Positions 1-6,203 of a DNA stretch of 7,328 nucleotides are shown here, piece by piece. Positions within the stretch are counted from its first letter, which is position 1. The number at the start of each line of letters is the position of its first letter. The stretch comes from an uncultured Bacteroidales bacterium. GTDB taxonomy: Bacteria; Bacteroidota; Bacteroidia; Bacteroidales; UBA932. The stretch lies in the NCBI GenBank assembly GCA_937890845.1, contig CALADR010000184.1, positions 1 through 7,328 on the forward strand. Direction: 5' to 3'. The notes under the pieces were generated by a model, which was not told the DNA's origin, ran no database searches, and saw nothing but the letters and a program-made list of their open reading frames with translations. Made by a program: the position numbers and the translations under genes.

Positions 1-69
1 GAGATTTTTTCTCCGGACACTAATGGTATTTACCCTAAGAAAAAAGTCCCATTATACATTTAAGCAGAT

Positions 70-1332
70 CTAATGTGATAATCTTTTTTGCATTTTTTTT
101 GCTAAATAAAGAGATGAAATACCAAGTAACATCCTGCAAATTAAAATCGTAAGAGCTGCTCCTATATATGAATAATAGTATACTAGAGGGATCGATATAA
201 GCATCCCTATTATAGATGATACTATGGTGACATTTCTCAATGGTCGCTCATGATGCGTCACAATCAAGTAATTTGTTCCATAAATATTGCATAATGAGAG
301 AAAAATAGTTGATACTGCTAAAATCCTCATTACAATAATCGATTTTTCAAACTCTACTCCTAACATAATTCTAATGATTAATGGAGCCAAAAAGATTAAT
401 AGCAAAGTAAATATAACTGAGATTGAAAGTTCTATTATTGAATATAATTTATGCTTATCAGATCTCCTTGATAAAAATGGAAAAAACGCTCTAGACAAGA
501 CTGACTGAAATCGATATACAATTGACGGAAACTTATTGCCGCCATCATAAATACCATTTGCAACAGAGCCCCAAAAAAATCCTAATAACATAATAGAGAA
601 ACTGTTATATAAATTAGGCATCAAGTTATTAATAAAAACATCTGCACTATTTTTTATTGTTTTAATAATACTACCTATATTAGGACGATACAACTGATAA
701 CCCCAACTGTGTAATATTACATAGAGCGCAAATATTCCGCATATTACATAGCCTATTGTGGTAAATAATGGTTGCAAAATATAGTCCTTCTCTTCTTTTA
801 CAAATAAAAAGACAGAAATTGTAAATATTAGTTTAACTAATAAATTGAGTATAGTTATATATTTCATTTTTTCAATGGCTTGAAAAAACCAATCTGGAAA
901 TAGTATATATCCCGGAACCATCAAAAAAGTAACAAAAATAATAGTGGCGTTTTCCTTAAAATATGGTACTACATATACTGCAATAGATAAAAGTATTCCT
1001 GAAATAAATGTAAGTAAACATCTTGCCCATAAGACATTACTAAATATTTCAGATACTTTTTTCTTATTATCTCTATTCTGAGCGACATCACGTGTCGCAG
1101 TAAAATTAAAGCCCCAATCAGCAATTGTTTGAATCCAAACTATAATAGCTGATGCAAATGCTATTTTTCCAAAACCAGAAGGTCCTATTACACGTGCCAA
1201 GTATGGCATTGTGATTAATGGAAATATATAACCGGCAATTTGGAGTAATGATAAATATCCAAAATTAGATATCACTGTTTTACCTTCTTTGCTTTTTTGC
1301 AATCTAAATATTAATTCTTTTAATCTATTCAT
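70..1332 (-). CDS. wzx: Wzx-type polysaccharide flippase (MATE/MVF superfamily membrane protein)
   Basis: Predicted inner-membrane protein of 420 aa that would flip undecaprenyl-diphosphate-linked oligosaccharide repeat units to the periplasmic face for polymerisation. The length and the succession of about a dozen hydrophobic segments separated by short basic loops fit Wzx/RfbX-family proteins (polysaccharide biosynthesis protein family). Family-like features include the first helix followed by PYLARVIGPSGFG (residues 43-55) and DWGFNFTATRDVA (72-84), the usual conserved N-terminal stretches of this family. The basic C-terminus (KKMQKRL) is probably cytoplasmic. The gene is very AT-rich, more so than the fnl genes upstream in the operon, as is common for serotype-specific flippases. 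It lies 90 bases downstream of the ATP-grasp gene and is probably cotranscribed with it. Substrate specificity cannot be read from the sequence. The ATG start places the hydrophobic segments correctly and there is no better alternative. Confidence 0.9.
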   Translation of the reverse strand: MNRLKELIFRLQKSKEGKTVISNFGYLSLLQIAGYIFPLITMPYLARVIGPSGFGKIAFASAIIVWIQTIADWGFNFTATRDVAQNRDNKKKVSEIFSNVLWARCLLTFISGILLSIAVYVVPYFKENATIIFVTFLMVPGYILFPDWFFQAIEKMKYITILNLLVKLIFTISVFLFVKEEKDYILQPLFTTIGYVICGIFALYVILHSWGYQLYRPNIGSIIKTIKNSADVFINNLMPNLYNSFSIMLLGFFWGSVANGIYDGGNKFPSIVYRFQSVLSRAFFPFLSRRSDKHKLYSIIELSISVIFTLLLIFLAPLIIRIMLGVEFEKSIIVMRILAVSTIFLSLCNIYGTNYLIVTHHERPLRNVTIVSSIIGMLISIPLVYYYSYIGAALTILICRMLLGISSLYLAKKMQKRLSH

Positions 1333-1422
1333 TAATATTGATATATTTAATAGCTTAACATTGACAATTTTGCCGTATTTGCAACTTTATAGGTCTTTAC
1401 TCATTCTTAATTTTTGAAATAT

Positions 1423-2340
1423 TTATTTATTGTTATATGCTAAATTCAAATCAATCCAAGAGCCTAACAGTAAATCATCATTATAGTTGTCAAATTTTTC
1501 GAATCCGCTGCCATCAAAGAATGTGATTTCTCCGAAATACAACTTTCCGTTGCAGTAGTACCAATCAATTCTGACATGTGGCATTCCTGCTGCTAAGATT
1601 TCGCATAGCTCAAGCATTTTTTCCAACAATTCTGGTTTAGGGGCTATTGTCGGAGTGGTTTCACCATATCCATTCTGAGTAATTGGCATTTTGTGCCAAT
1701 CAGTATCATAAAAATCTTGAGTATGAGAATCAGTAAATCTTCCAGAGTGAAATTCGATTAATTTAGGTTTCCCATTAAAACAAAGGACTTTATAATCCTT
1801 AAGATCTCCATCTTCAGGAACAAGTAGCTCTTCTGCAATAATCTGCTTTTTAACTCCTTTATATGGCCATTCTCTAAGATTCTTATAAATATCTGATTTC
1901 ATAGAGACCGACAGAGTTTGCAGTGCTTTATTCTTGTCAAATGAATTAATATTCTTGCATATTGCAACTCCGCCACCTCCACCACCATGTGTGGTCTTCA
2001 GGACAAATTGCTTTGGCAACTTGTTCCACTCTATTTGCTCAGGAGTCTCCCAAACACCTATTGTAGGAATTATATATTGTTCGCCCAATTTACTTGCTAC
2101 ATACTCTTTGACTGCATATTTGTCAACCATTTTCGTATATGCTGGATTATGGTTGTACAATTTAAGCCACTGCAGCTTCTGATTAAATGATTTTGGGTTT
2201 TTCAAATCAAGCTTTTCCCCCATTCTTAACCGGAACAGCATTTTCAGATAAAAGGCATCAGGATACAGAAATTTAGTTTTTCTTACCAAGCCCAACACAA
2301 CTTGGGAGGGATGTTTGATATATTCTATAATAGGTCTCAT
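1423..2340 (-). CDS. TupA-like ATP-grasp protein of polysaccharide biosynthesis
   Basis: Predicted 305-aa cytoplasmic protein of the TupA-like ATP-grasp family, often annotated as 'glycosyltransferase' or 'ATP-grasp fold amidoligase' in capsule loci. TupA itself is implicated in teichuronopeptide synthesis, so amide bond formation between an amino compound and a glycan carboxylate is the best family-based guess. Visible motifs, numbered from the chosen start: NPKSFNQKLQWLK (48-60), typical of the family N-terminus; QFVLKTTHGGGGGG (111-124), a lysine and glycine-rich ATP-binding loop; AEELL then KDYKVLCFNGKPK (169-193); and RIDWYYCNGKLYFGEITF (257-274) with R257, D259 and E271 as likely Mg-ATP ligands. 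The frame is open further upstream to 2457, but that extension (MWCQWIWW...) overlaps the arginase gene and looks unlike the family. I chose the ATG at 2340, which leaves 10 bases after the arginase stop and suggests coupled translation. Acceptor and donor are unknown. Confidence 0.85.
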   Translation of the reverse strand: MRPIIEYIKHPSQVVLGLVRKTKFLYPDAFYLKMLFRLRMGEKLDLKNPKSFNQKLQWLKLYNHNPAYTKMVDKYAVKEYVASKLGEQYIIPTIGVWETPEQIEWNKLPKQFVLKTTHGGGGGGVAICKNINSFDKNKALQTLSVSMKSDIYKNLREWPYKGVKKQIIAEELLVPEDGDLKDYKVLCFNGKPKLIEFHSGRFTDSHTQDFYDTDWHKMPITQNGYGETTPTIAPKPELLEKMLELCEILAAGMPHVRIDWYYCNGKLYFGEITFFDGSGFEKFDNYNDDLLLGSWIDLNLAYNNK

Positions 2341-2350
2341 TATATGCAGA

Positions 2351-3217
2351 TTAAATATATTTAGAAATATGCGTAATGATGTCTTTGATACAGTTAAGTG
2401 ATTTGTTGTCTTTATCCAGTAACGGATTGTATTCCACCAAATCCATTGACACCACATTGCTATTTATAAAGACTGTCTCTAACAAGGCATTTAGTTTCTC
2501 AAGGCTGATTCCATCGGGAACAGGAACACCTGTGCCGGGACAAAGTTTTGGATCAAGTACGTCAATGTCCAGACTAATATGTATATGCTTCCTATTTTTA
2601 AGAAATGTATTAGTTTTATTAATAACACCGTCTAAAGACTCGTTAATGTCTTTACTACTGCAGACATTTCCATTCTTTAAGAGATCTTGTTCAAACGGAT
2701 CTAAATCACGTATGCCAAGGTATAATATATCGTTCTTAGCTATCTTTTCCTGACCAAGAGCATCTTTATATACCGGATTTCCTAAATTCATAAGATATGA
2801 CATATGCATACCATGAATATGTCCTGTTGGACTAGATTCGGCAATATTACAGTCCCCGTGAGCATCAATATAAACGACAGATAAGTCATTATAATATCTA
2901 AGTATTCCACTTATAGAGCCCCAAGAAACAGCATGGTCGCCACCTAATATAATTGGCATATCATTAATACTTGCAGTATTGTAGCATGCTTCATTCAACT
3001 TTTTACATACATCAATTATCTGATCTGGAAACATCATAGAATCTTTTTTTATAATTGTTCCAAATTCTATGAATGATGGCGAGTTTATAATTATATTTCC
3101 ATCCCGAATACTACTGTTTATATTCTGTTTAAAAAGATAGCCAATAATTTCAGGAGCTAACTCTGTTCCTTGTTTTTCACAACCTAAGTTAAGGGGGACA
3201 AATATAAGTTGTTTCAT
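2351..3217 (-). CDS. Arginase/ureohydrolase-family enzyme
   Basis: Predicted 288-aa binuclear-manganese hydrolase of the arginase/agmatinase/formimidoylglutamase family, which hydrolyses guanidino or formimino groups (arginase: L-arginine to L-ornithine plus urea). All six metal ligands are present with family spacing: H95 in LGGDH, D118, H120 and D122 in DAHGD, and D217 and D219 in SLDIDVLDP. N124 just after DAHGD, T131-G132 and H135 match the positions that hold the amino-acid part of the substrate in arginases, so an arginase-like substrate is more likely than agmatine, but this is inference. GTGVPVPDG (228-236) and DLVEYNP are further family blocks. The frame is open to an ATG at 3241; I prefer the ATG at 3217 because MKQLIFVPLNLGC begins the first beta strand. 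It is odd in a capsule cluster, and its place 10 bases before the ATP-grasp gene suggests that it makes or edits an amino substituent rather than serving general arginine catabolism. Confidence 0.87.
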   Translation of the reverse strand: MKQLIFVPLNLGCEKQGTELAPEIIGYLFKQNINSSIRDGNIIINSPSFIEFGTIIKKDSMMFPDQIIDVCKKLNEACYNTASINDMPIILGGDHAVSWGSISGILRYYNDLSVVYIDAHGDCNIAESSPTGHIHGMHMSYLMNLGNPVYKDALGQEKIAKNDILYLGIRDLDPFEQDLLKNGNVCSSKDINESLDGVINKTNTFLKNRKHIHISLDIDVLDPKLCPGTGVPVPDGISLEKLNALLETVFINSNVVSMDLVEYNPLLDKDNKSLNCIKDIITHISKYI

Positions 3218-3344
3218 AATTGTGCTTTTATATCTTGTCACAAAAGATACTATGTTTTAAATACCTGTATTTTATTGATAAGAAATAATATTACGAGATT
3301 TAAGATACCTGCGCACGCACTTAACCTTGTTTTATAATAGCTCT

Positions 3345-4523
3345 TTAGAATTTCCTCCAGACCATCTTGTTGACGATTCCGACGTAAGACTGGATTATCT
3401 TGACGACCTTGGTGGATACGTTCTCGTCTATGTAGTCGGGAACCGGGATTCCGTGCTGGCCGTCGCGGCAGAGCTCCACTGCTGTGTCGACCGCCTGAAG
3501 AAGTGACTTTTCGTCTATGCCGGCGATGATGAAGTCTGCCTTGTCGATAGCCTCAGGACGTTCGGTGCTGGTACGGATGCAGATAGCAGGGAACGGATGG
3601 CCTACGCTGGTGAAGAAAGAGCTTTCCTCCGGAAGTGTACCTGAATCCGATACCACTGCGAATGCGTTCATCTGAAGACAGTTGTAGTCGTGGAATCCGA
3701 GAGGCTCGTGCTGGATGACGCGCGGGTCGAGCTGGAAGCCTGATGCTGCAAGTCTGTTGCGTGAGCGAGGATGACAGCTGTACAGTATAGGCATGTCATA
3801 TTTCTCGGCCATTGCGTTGATAGCGTTGAAAAGGCTCATGAAGTTCTTCTCTGTATCGATATTTTCTTCACGGTGTGCTGAGAGAAGAATATATTTTCCT
3901 TTTTCGAGTCCGAGTCTCTTGTGGACGTCTGATGCCTCTATTTCTGCAAGATTCTCATGAAGCACTTCTGCCATAGGCGAGCCTGTGACGTATGTGCGTT
4001 CCTTAGGAAGTCCGCAGTCAGCAAGGTAACGTCTTGCATGCTCCGAGTAGGCCATATTCACATCAGAGATGATATCCACTATACGGCGGTTGGTCTCTTC
4101 CGGAAGGCACTCGTCTTTGCAGCGGTTGCCAGCTTCCATGTGGAATATCGGGATATGAAGTCTCTTGGCTCCGATTACTGAAAGGCAGCTGTTGGTATCA
4201 CCAAGAACAAGAACTCCGTCAGGCTGTGTTGCGACCATGAGTTTGTAGCTCTGGTCTATGATGTTACCCATTGTCGCACCGAGGTCTTCGCCTACTGCAT
4301 TCATATATACCTCAGGATCTGCAAGTTTGAGGTCTTTGAAGAAGACTCCGTTAAGGTTATAGTCGTAGTTCTGGCCTGTGTGGGCGAGAATTACGTCGAA
4401 GTAACGGCGGCATTTGTTGATGACCGCTGCCAGGCGGATGATTTCAGGTCGTGTACCTACTATGATAAGGAGCTTGAGGCGTCCGTCGTTCTTGAAGCTT
4501 ATATCTGAATATGTGTTTGCCAT
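3345..4523 (-). CDS. fnlC: UDP-GlcNAc 2-epimerase family enzyme, FnlC/WbjD/CapG type
   Basis: Predicted 392-aa cytoplasmic enzyme that performs C2 epimerisation of UDP-2-acetamido-2,6-dideoxy-L-talose to give UDP-N-acetyl-L-fucosamine, the last step of the pathway started by the two genes upstream in the operon. The GT-B-like 2-epimerase family (WecB superfamily) is shown by GTRPEIIRL (23-31), HTGQNYDYN, VLGDTNSCL, HMEAGNRC, PEETNRRIVD, LSAHREENID and SDSGTLPEE in the usual order; the His and Glu/Asp residues in these blocks form the UDP-sugar site. Annotation pipelines may call it wecB, but the neighbouring fnlA and fnlB homologues argue for the L-FucNAc role rather than ManNAc synthesis. 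Its base composition matches fnlA and fnlB, so it belongs to that block although 431 bases separate it from fnlB. I found no good minus-strand promoter before it, so it may rely on read-through from fnlB. Just beyond its stop the DNA turns AT-rich. Confidence 0.93.
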   Translation of the reverse strand: MANTYSDISFKNDGRLKLLIIVGTRPEIIRLAAVINKCRRYFDVILAHTGQNYDYNLNGVFFKDLKLADPEVYMNAVGEDLGATMGNIIDQSYKLMVATQPDGVLVLGDTNSCLSVIGAKRLHIPIFHMEAGNRCKDECLPEETNRRIVDIISDVNMAYSEHARRYLADCGLPKERTYVTGSPMAEVLHENLAEIEASDVHKRLGLEKGKYILLSAHREENIDTEKNFMSLFNAINAMAEKYDMPILYSCHPRSRNRLAASGFQLDPRVIQHEPLGFHDYNCLQMNAFAVVSDSGTLPEESSFFTSVGHPFPAICIRTSTERPEAIDKADFIIAGIDEKSLLQAVDTAVELCRDGQHGIPVPDYIDENVSTKVVKIIQSYVGIVNKMVWRKF

Positions 4524-4540
4524 TTGTCTGTGCTTGATTG

Positions 4541-4570
4541 TTGTATATCTGGAAATTATGCTTACCTTTG
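4541..4570 (+). promoter_or_regulatory. Bacteroidota-type promoter for the small plus-strand unit
   Basis: TTG at 4541-4543 is followed after 19 bases by TACCTTTG at 4563-4570, an exact fit to the Bacteroidota -7 consensus TAnnTTTG with a -33 TTG at accepted spacing. Transcription would start near 4576-4580 and run to the right, away from fnlC, whose start codon lies 18 bases to the left. It is the only full TAnnTTTG match I noticed in the 431-base interval on either strand. Inferred from sequence alone. Confidence 0.6.
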
Positions 4571-4586
4571 TATCGGATATTTATAC

Positions 4587-4623
4587 GAAAGTAAGTGGTA
4601 ATCACCAAAGCAAGATTACTTTC
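4587..4623 (+). promoter_or_regulatory. First leader stem-loop
   Basis: GAAAGTAA (4587-4594) pairs perfectly with TTACTTTC (4616-4623). Inside it a second short stem, TGGT (4596-4599) with ACCA (4604-4607), closes an AATC loop. It begins about 10 bases after the predicted transcription start. Its 3' arm can instead pair with the start of the small ORF at 4734. Confidence 0.55.
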
Positions 4624-4745
4624 ATTAACATAGGACGTTTATCTCTGAAGATAGGCGTCCTTTATATTTTACCGGATGAGTACTCTTTCCAAGAGTCCCG
4701 ATTTCCACCTCTTTTTTCGTATAAAATCCATAAATGAAAGTAATT
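4614..4745 (+). repeat. Inverted repeat linking leader and start codon of the small ORF
   Basis: GATTACTTTCATT (4614-4626) is complementary to AATGAAAGTAATT (4733-4745): twelve Watson-Crick pairs and one terminal G-U. The right copy contains the ATG of the small ORF and its first codons. The left copy overlaps the 3' arm of the first leader stem, so the two structures exclude each other. The arms enclose 106 bases holding the second stem-loop. The simplest reading is a switch that hides or exposes the start codon in the RNA. Confidence 0.55.
4633..4660 (+). promoter_or_regulatory. Second leader stem-loop, attenuator-like
   Basis: GGACGTTTATCT (4633-4644) and AGATAGGCGTCC (4649-4660) form a continuous 12-pair stem around a CTGA loop, followed by TTTATATTTT at 4661-4670. 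Two of the pairs are G-U only if the RNA is read on the plus strand; on the minus strand they would be A-C mismatches. This asymmetry supports a plus-strand transcript. The T-rich tail makes it look like a terminator or attenuator ahead of the small ORF, although the T run is interrupted by A residues, so termination may be partial. Confidence 0.55.
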
Positions 4746-4874
4746 ATTGAATTTGGTGGACTCCGGCTGAAAGTCAGTTGTGAGCGGATTCCCAAACCGG
4801 TATTCGTCCGAGGTCACTTCAAGGTGATTAACGGGCGGTCGGTTTACGTCAGACCTTATTATCGCAAGCGATAA
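4734..4874 (+). CDS. Small basic protein (46 aa), function unknown
   Basis: A 46-codon ORF on the strand opposite to all other genes, too short for ordinary gene callers. The product is strongly basic (12 Lys/Arg against 2 Glu), with a beta-strand-like N-terminus (MKVIIEFGGLRLKV) and a C-terminal half containing VFVRGHFK then GRSVYVRPYYRKR. The 'VRGH(Y/F)(R/K)...VYV(R/K)P(H/Y)YR' pattern resembles, from memory, short motifs in small hypothetical and phage-type proteins; this is a recollection, not a search result. Support for it being a gene is contextual: a consensus promoter and structured leader upstream, and a plus-oriented terminator 25 bases after the stop. The start has no Shine-Dalgarno, usual in Bacteroidota, and sits in an inverted repeat arm. 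The last codons and stop form a hairpin (TTATCG, loop CAAG, CGATAA, 4859-4874). It could act as a nucleic-acid-binding regulator or be a remnant of mobile DNA; alternatively the whole unit is a structured RNA. Confidence 0.5.
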   Translation: MKVIIEFGGLRLKVSCERIPKPVFVRGHFKVINGRSVYVRPYYRKR

Positions 4875-4899
4875 GGGTTAGTCTGCTTCCATCCGGTTA

Positions 4900-4940
4900 G
4901 AGAGGGTAAATGACTTGATTGTTTACCCTCTCTTTATTTA
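4900..4940 (+). terminator. Intrinsic terminator of the small plus-strand unit
   Basis: GAGAGGGTAAA (4900-4910) and TTTACCCTCTC (4922-4932) form a perfect 11-bp stem with an 11-base loop, followed on the plus strand by TTTATTTA. Read on the minus strand the stem is followed by TAACCGG with no T tract, so it would end plus-strand transcription and should let the fnlB transcript through towards fnlC. It lies 25 bases after the small ORF stop and 22 bases before the fnlB stop codon. Confidence 0.75.
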
Positions 4941-4954
4941 ATATCAGTCAAATA

Positions 4955-6187
4955 TTATTTCACCGGAAGGAAGTAGGTGTCCGGCTTTTGCGGGTTGAAG
5001 ATTTCGTTGCAGTACATCACCGTCACAAGGTCCTGTGTGTCGGAGAGGTTTATGATATTGTGAGTGTATCCCGGAAGCATGTGGATGCACTTGATATTGT
5101 CTCCGCTCACCTCGAACTCTATCACTTCATCACTGTCTATTCTGCGCTGCTGGATGAGGCCATGGCCGCTGACTACGATGAAGAACTCCCATTTGGTGTT
5201 GTGCCAGTGTTGGCCCTTGGTAATGCCAGGTTTGGAGATGTTGATGCTGACCTGTCCGCAATTGAGAGTATGGACGAGCTCTGTGAAAGAGCCTCTTTGA
5301 TCAACATTCATCTTGAGAGGGAACGCCACTTTCTCTTTAGGAAGATAGCTCAAATAGGTGCTATAGAGCTTCTTGGCAAGACTGTTTTCCGGAATCTCAG
5401 GAATGTTCAAGGTTCTTGGCTGCTCGGCAAAGCTGTAAATCATATCCACTATCTCTCCGAGAGTGGCCTTGTGAGTCACAGGGCAGTAGCAGTAGCGTCC
5501 GTCTTCCGTCGGGACTGTCTCCACTCCGTCAAACTCGCATCTGTGCGAATTTCCCTTAAGCGCCTCTATCATCTCATCTACAAGGTCGTCAATGTAAAGG
5601 AGTTCCATTTCCACGCTCCTGTCATTCACCTGGATAGGAAGGTCATTGGCGATATTGTTGCAGAATGTGGCGATGGCGCTGTTATAGTTCGGACGGCACC
5701 ATTTGCCGAAGAGGTTGGGAAACCTATAGACAAGTACTGGGGCTCCTGTTTCCTTTTCGTAGCCGAACATCAGTTCTTCGCCGGCTTTCTTGCTCTTTCC
5801 GTATTCCGAAGTTCCGAAGCGGCCTGCAAGGGTCGCCTGAATGGATGAGGAGATCATCACAGGGCATTTGTTGCCATGCTTTTTCAGAGTGTCAAGAAGG
5901 ACTGTGGCGAAGCCGAAGTTGCCTTTCATGAACTCTTCCGGATCTTTCGGACGGTTTACTCCTGCGAGGTTGAATACGAAGTCGCACTCCCTGCACCAGC
6001 TGTCAAGCTGCTCTGGGGTGCTGTCCATATCATATTCAAAGACATCATCGACGGAAGGCATTTCTGTTGAGCCTTCTCCCTTTGGTGCTAGTCCGTAGCA
6101 CTTGGCCTTGCCGTCCTTTATGTTGTTAAGTTGGGCGCAGAGGTTCCTGCCGACGAACCCCTTTGCCCCTGTTACCAATATTTTCAT
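4955..6187 (-). CDS. fnlB: UDP-2-acetamido-2,6-dideoxy-hexulose reductase, FnlB/WbjC/CapF type (SDR plus cupin)
   Basis: Predicted 410-aa bifunctional cytoplasmic enzyme, second in UDP-L-FucNAc synthesis: the cupin domain epimerises C3 of the 4-keto sugar and the N-terminal domain reduces C4 with NADPH, giving UDP-2-acetamido-2,6-dideoxy-L-talose. The N-terminal SDR fold has the nucleotide motif GAKGFVG (7-13), LAGVNRP (74-80) and the catalytic YGKSK (Y129, K133). The C-terminal cupin starts near residue 290 (DQRGSFTELV) and keeps a metal-binding pattern like that of Staphylococcus CapF: H327, H329, E334 and H376. The protein is about 40 residues longer than the staphylococcal enzyme, partly from a longer stretch between the first strand-helix unit and LAGVNRP. 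The start is 16 bases after the fnlA stop, so the two are surely cotranscribed. Alternative annotations are 'NAD-dependent epimerase/dehydratase' or capF. Confidence 0.95.
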   Translation of the reverse strand: MKILVTGAKGFVGRNLCAQLNNIKDGKAKCYGLAPKGEGSTEMPSVDDVFEYDMDSTPEQLDSWCRECDFVFNLAGVNRPKDPEEFMKGNFGFATVLLDTLKKHGNKCPVMISSSIQATLAGRFGTSEYGKSKKAGEELMFGYEKETGAPVLVYRFPNLFGKWCRPNYNSAIATFCNNIANDLPIQVNDRSVEMELLYIDDLVDEMIEALKGNSHRCEFDGVETVPTEDGRYCYCPVTHKATLGEIVDMIYSFAEQPRTLNIPEIPENSLAKKLYSTYLSYLPKEKVAFPLKMNVDQRGSFTELVHTLNCGQVSINISKPGITKGQHWHNTKWEFFIVVSGHGLIQQRRIDSDEVIEFEVSGDNIKCIHMLPGYTHNIINLSDTQDLVTVMYCNEIFNPQKPDTYFLPVK

Positions 6188-6203
6188 AACTTACTGTTTC
6201 AGA

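Noticed and set aside
1..40. The left edge (CTCCGGACACTAATGG) as the end of an insertion sequence or the start of the next gene (GTG at the minus strand).
   Set aside because: The string feels reminiscent of sequence next to Bacteroidota transposons, but there is no transposase, no terminal repeat pair and only a few codons of open frame before the window ends.
1333..1422. A possible promoter or terminator between the ATP-grasp and flippase genes.
   Set aside because: The spacer is simply AT-rich. I see no TAnnTTTG on the minus strand and no stable stem followed by a T run.
4414..4737. A 107-codon plus-strand ORF across the fnlC start and the leader.
   Set aside because: Its first third is antisense to the conserved N-terminus of fnlC, and the rest crosses the promoter and both leader stems. 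The peptide resembles no family.
4587..4745. The inverted repeat flanking 106 bases as an invertible capsule promoter of the Bacteroides fragilis type.
   Set aside because: Nothing matching TAnnTTTG lies inside the flanked segment on either strand, the repeats differ from the known capsule inversion repeats as I recall them, and the right arm sits on the start codon of an ORF. An RNA switch explains it better.
4919..5848. A 309-codon plus-strand ORF antisense to fnlB.
   Set aside because: fnlB on the other strand has full domain conservation including catalytic and metal-binding residues. The long antisense frame is a codon-usage shadow.
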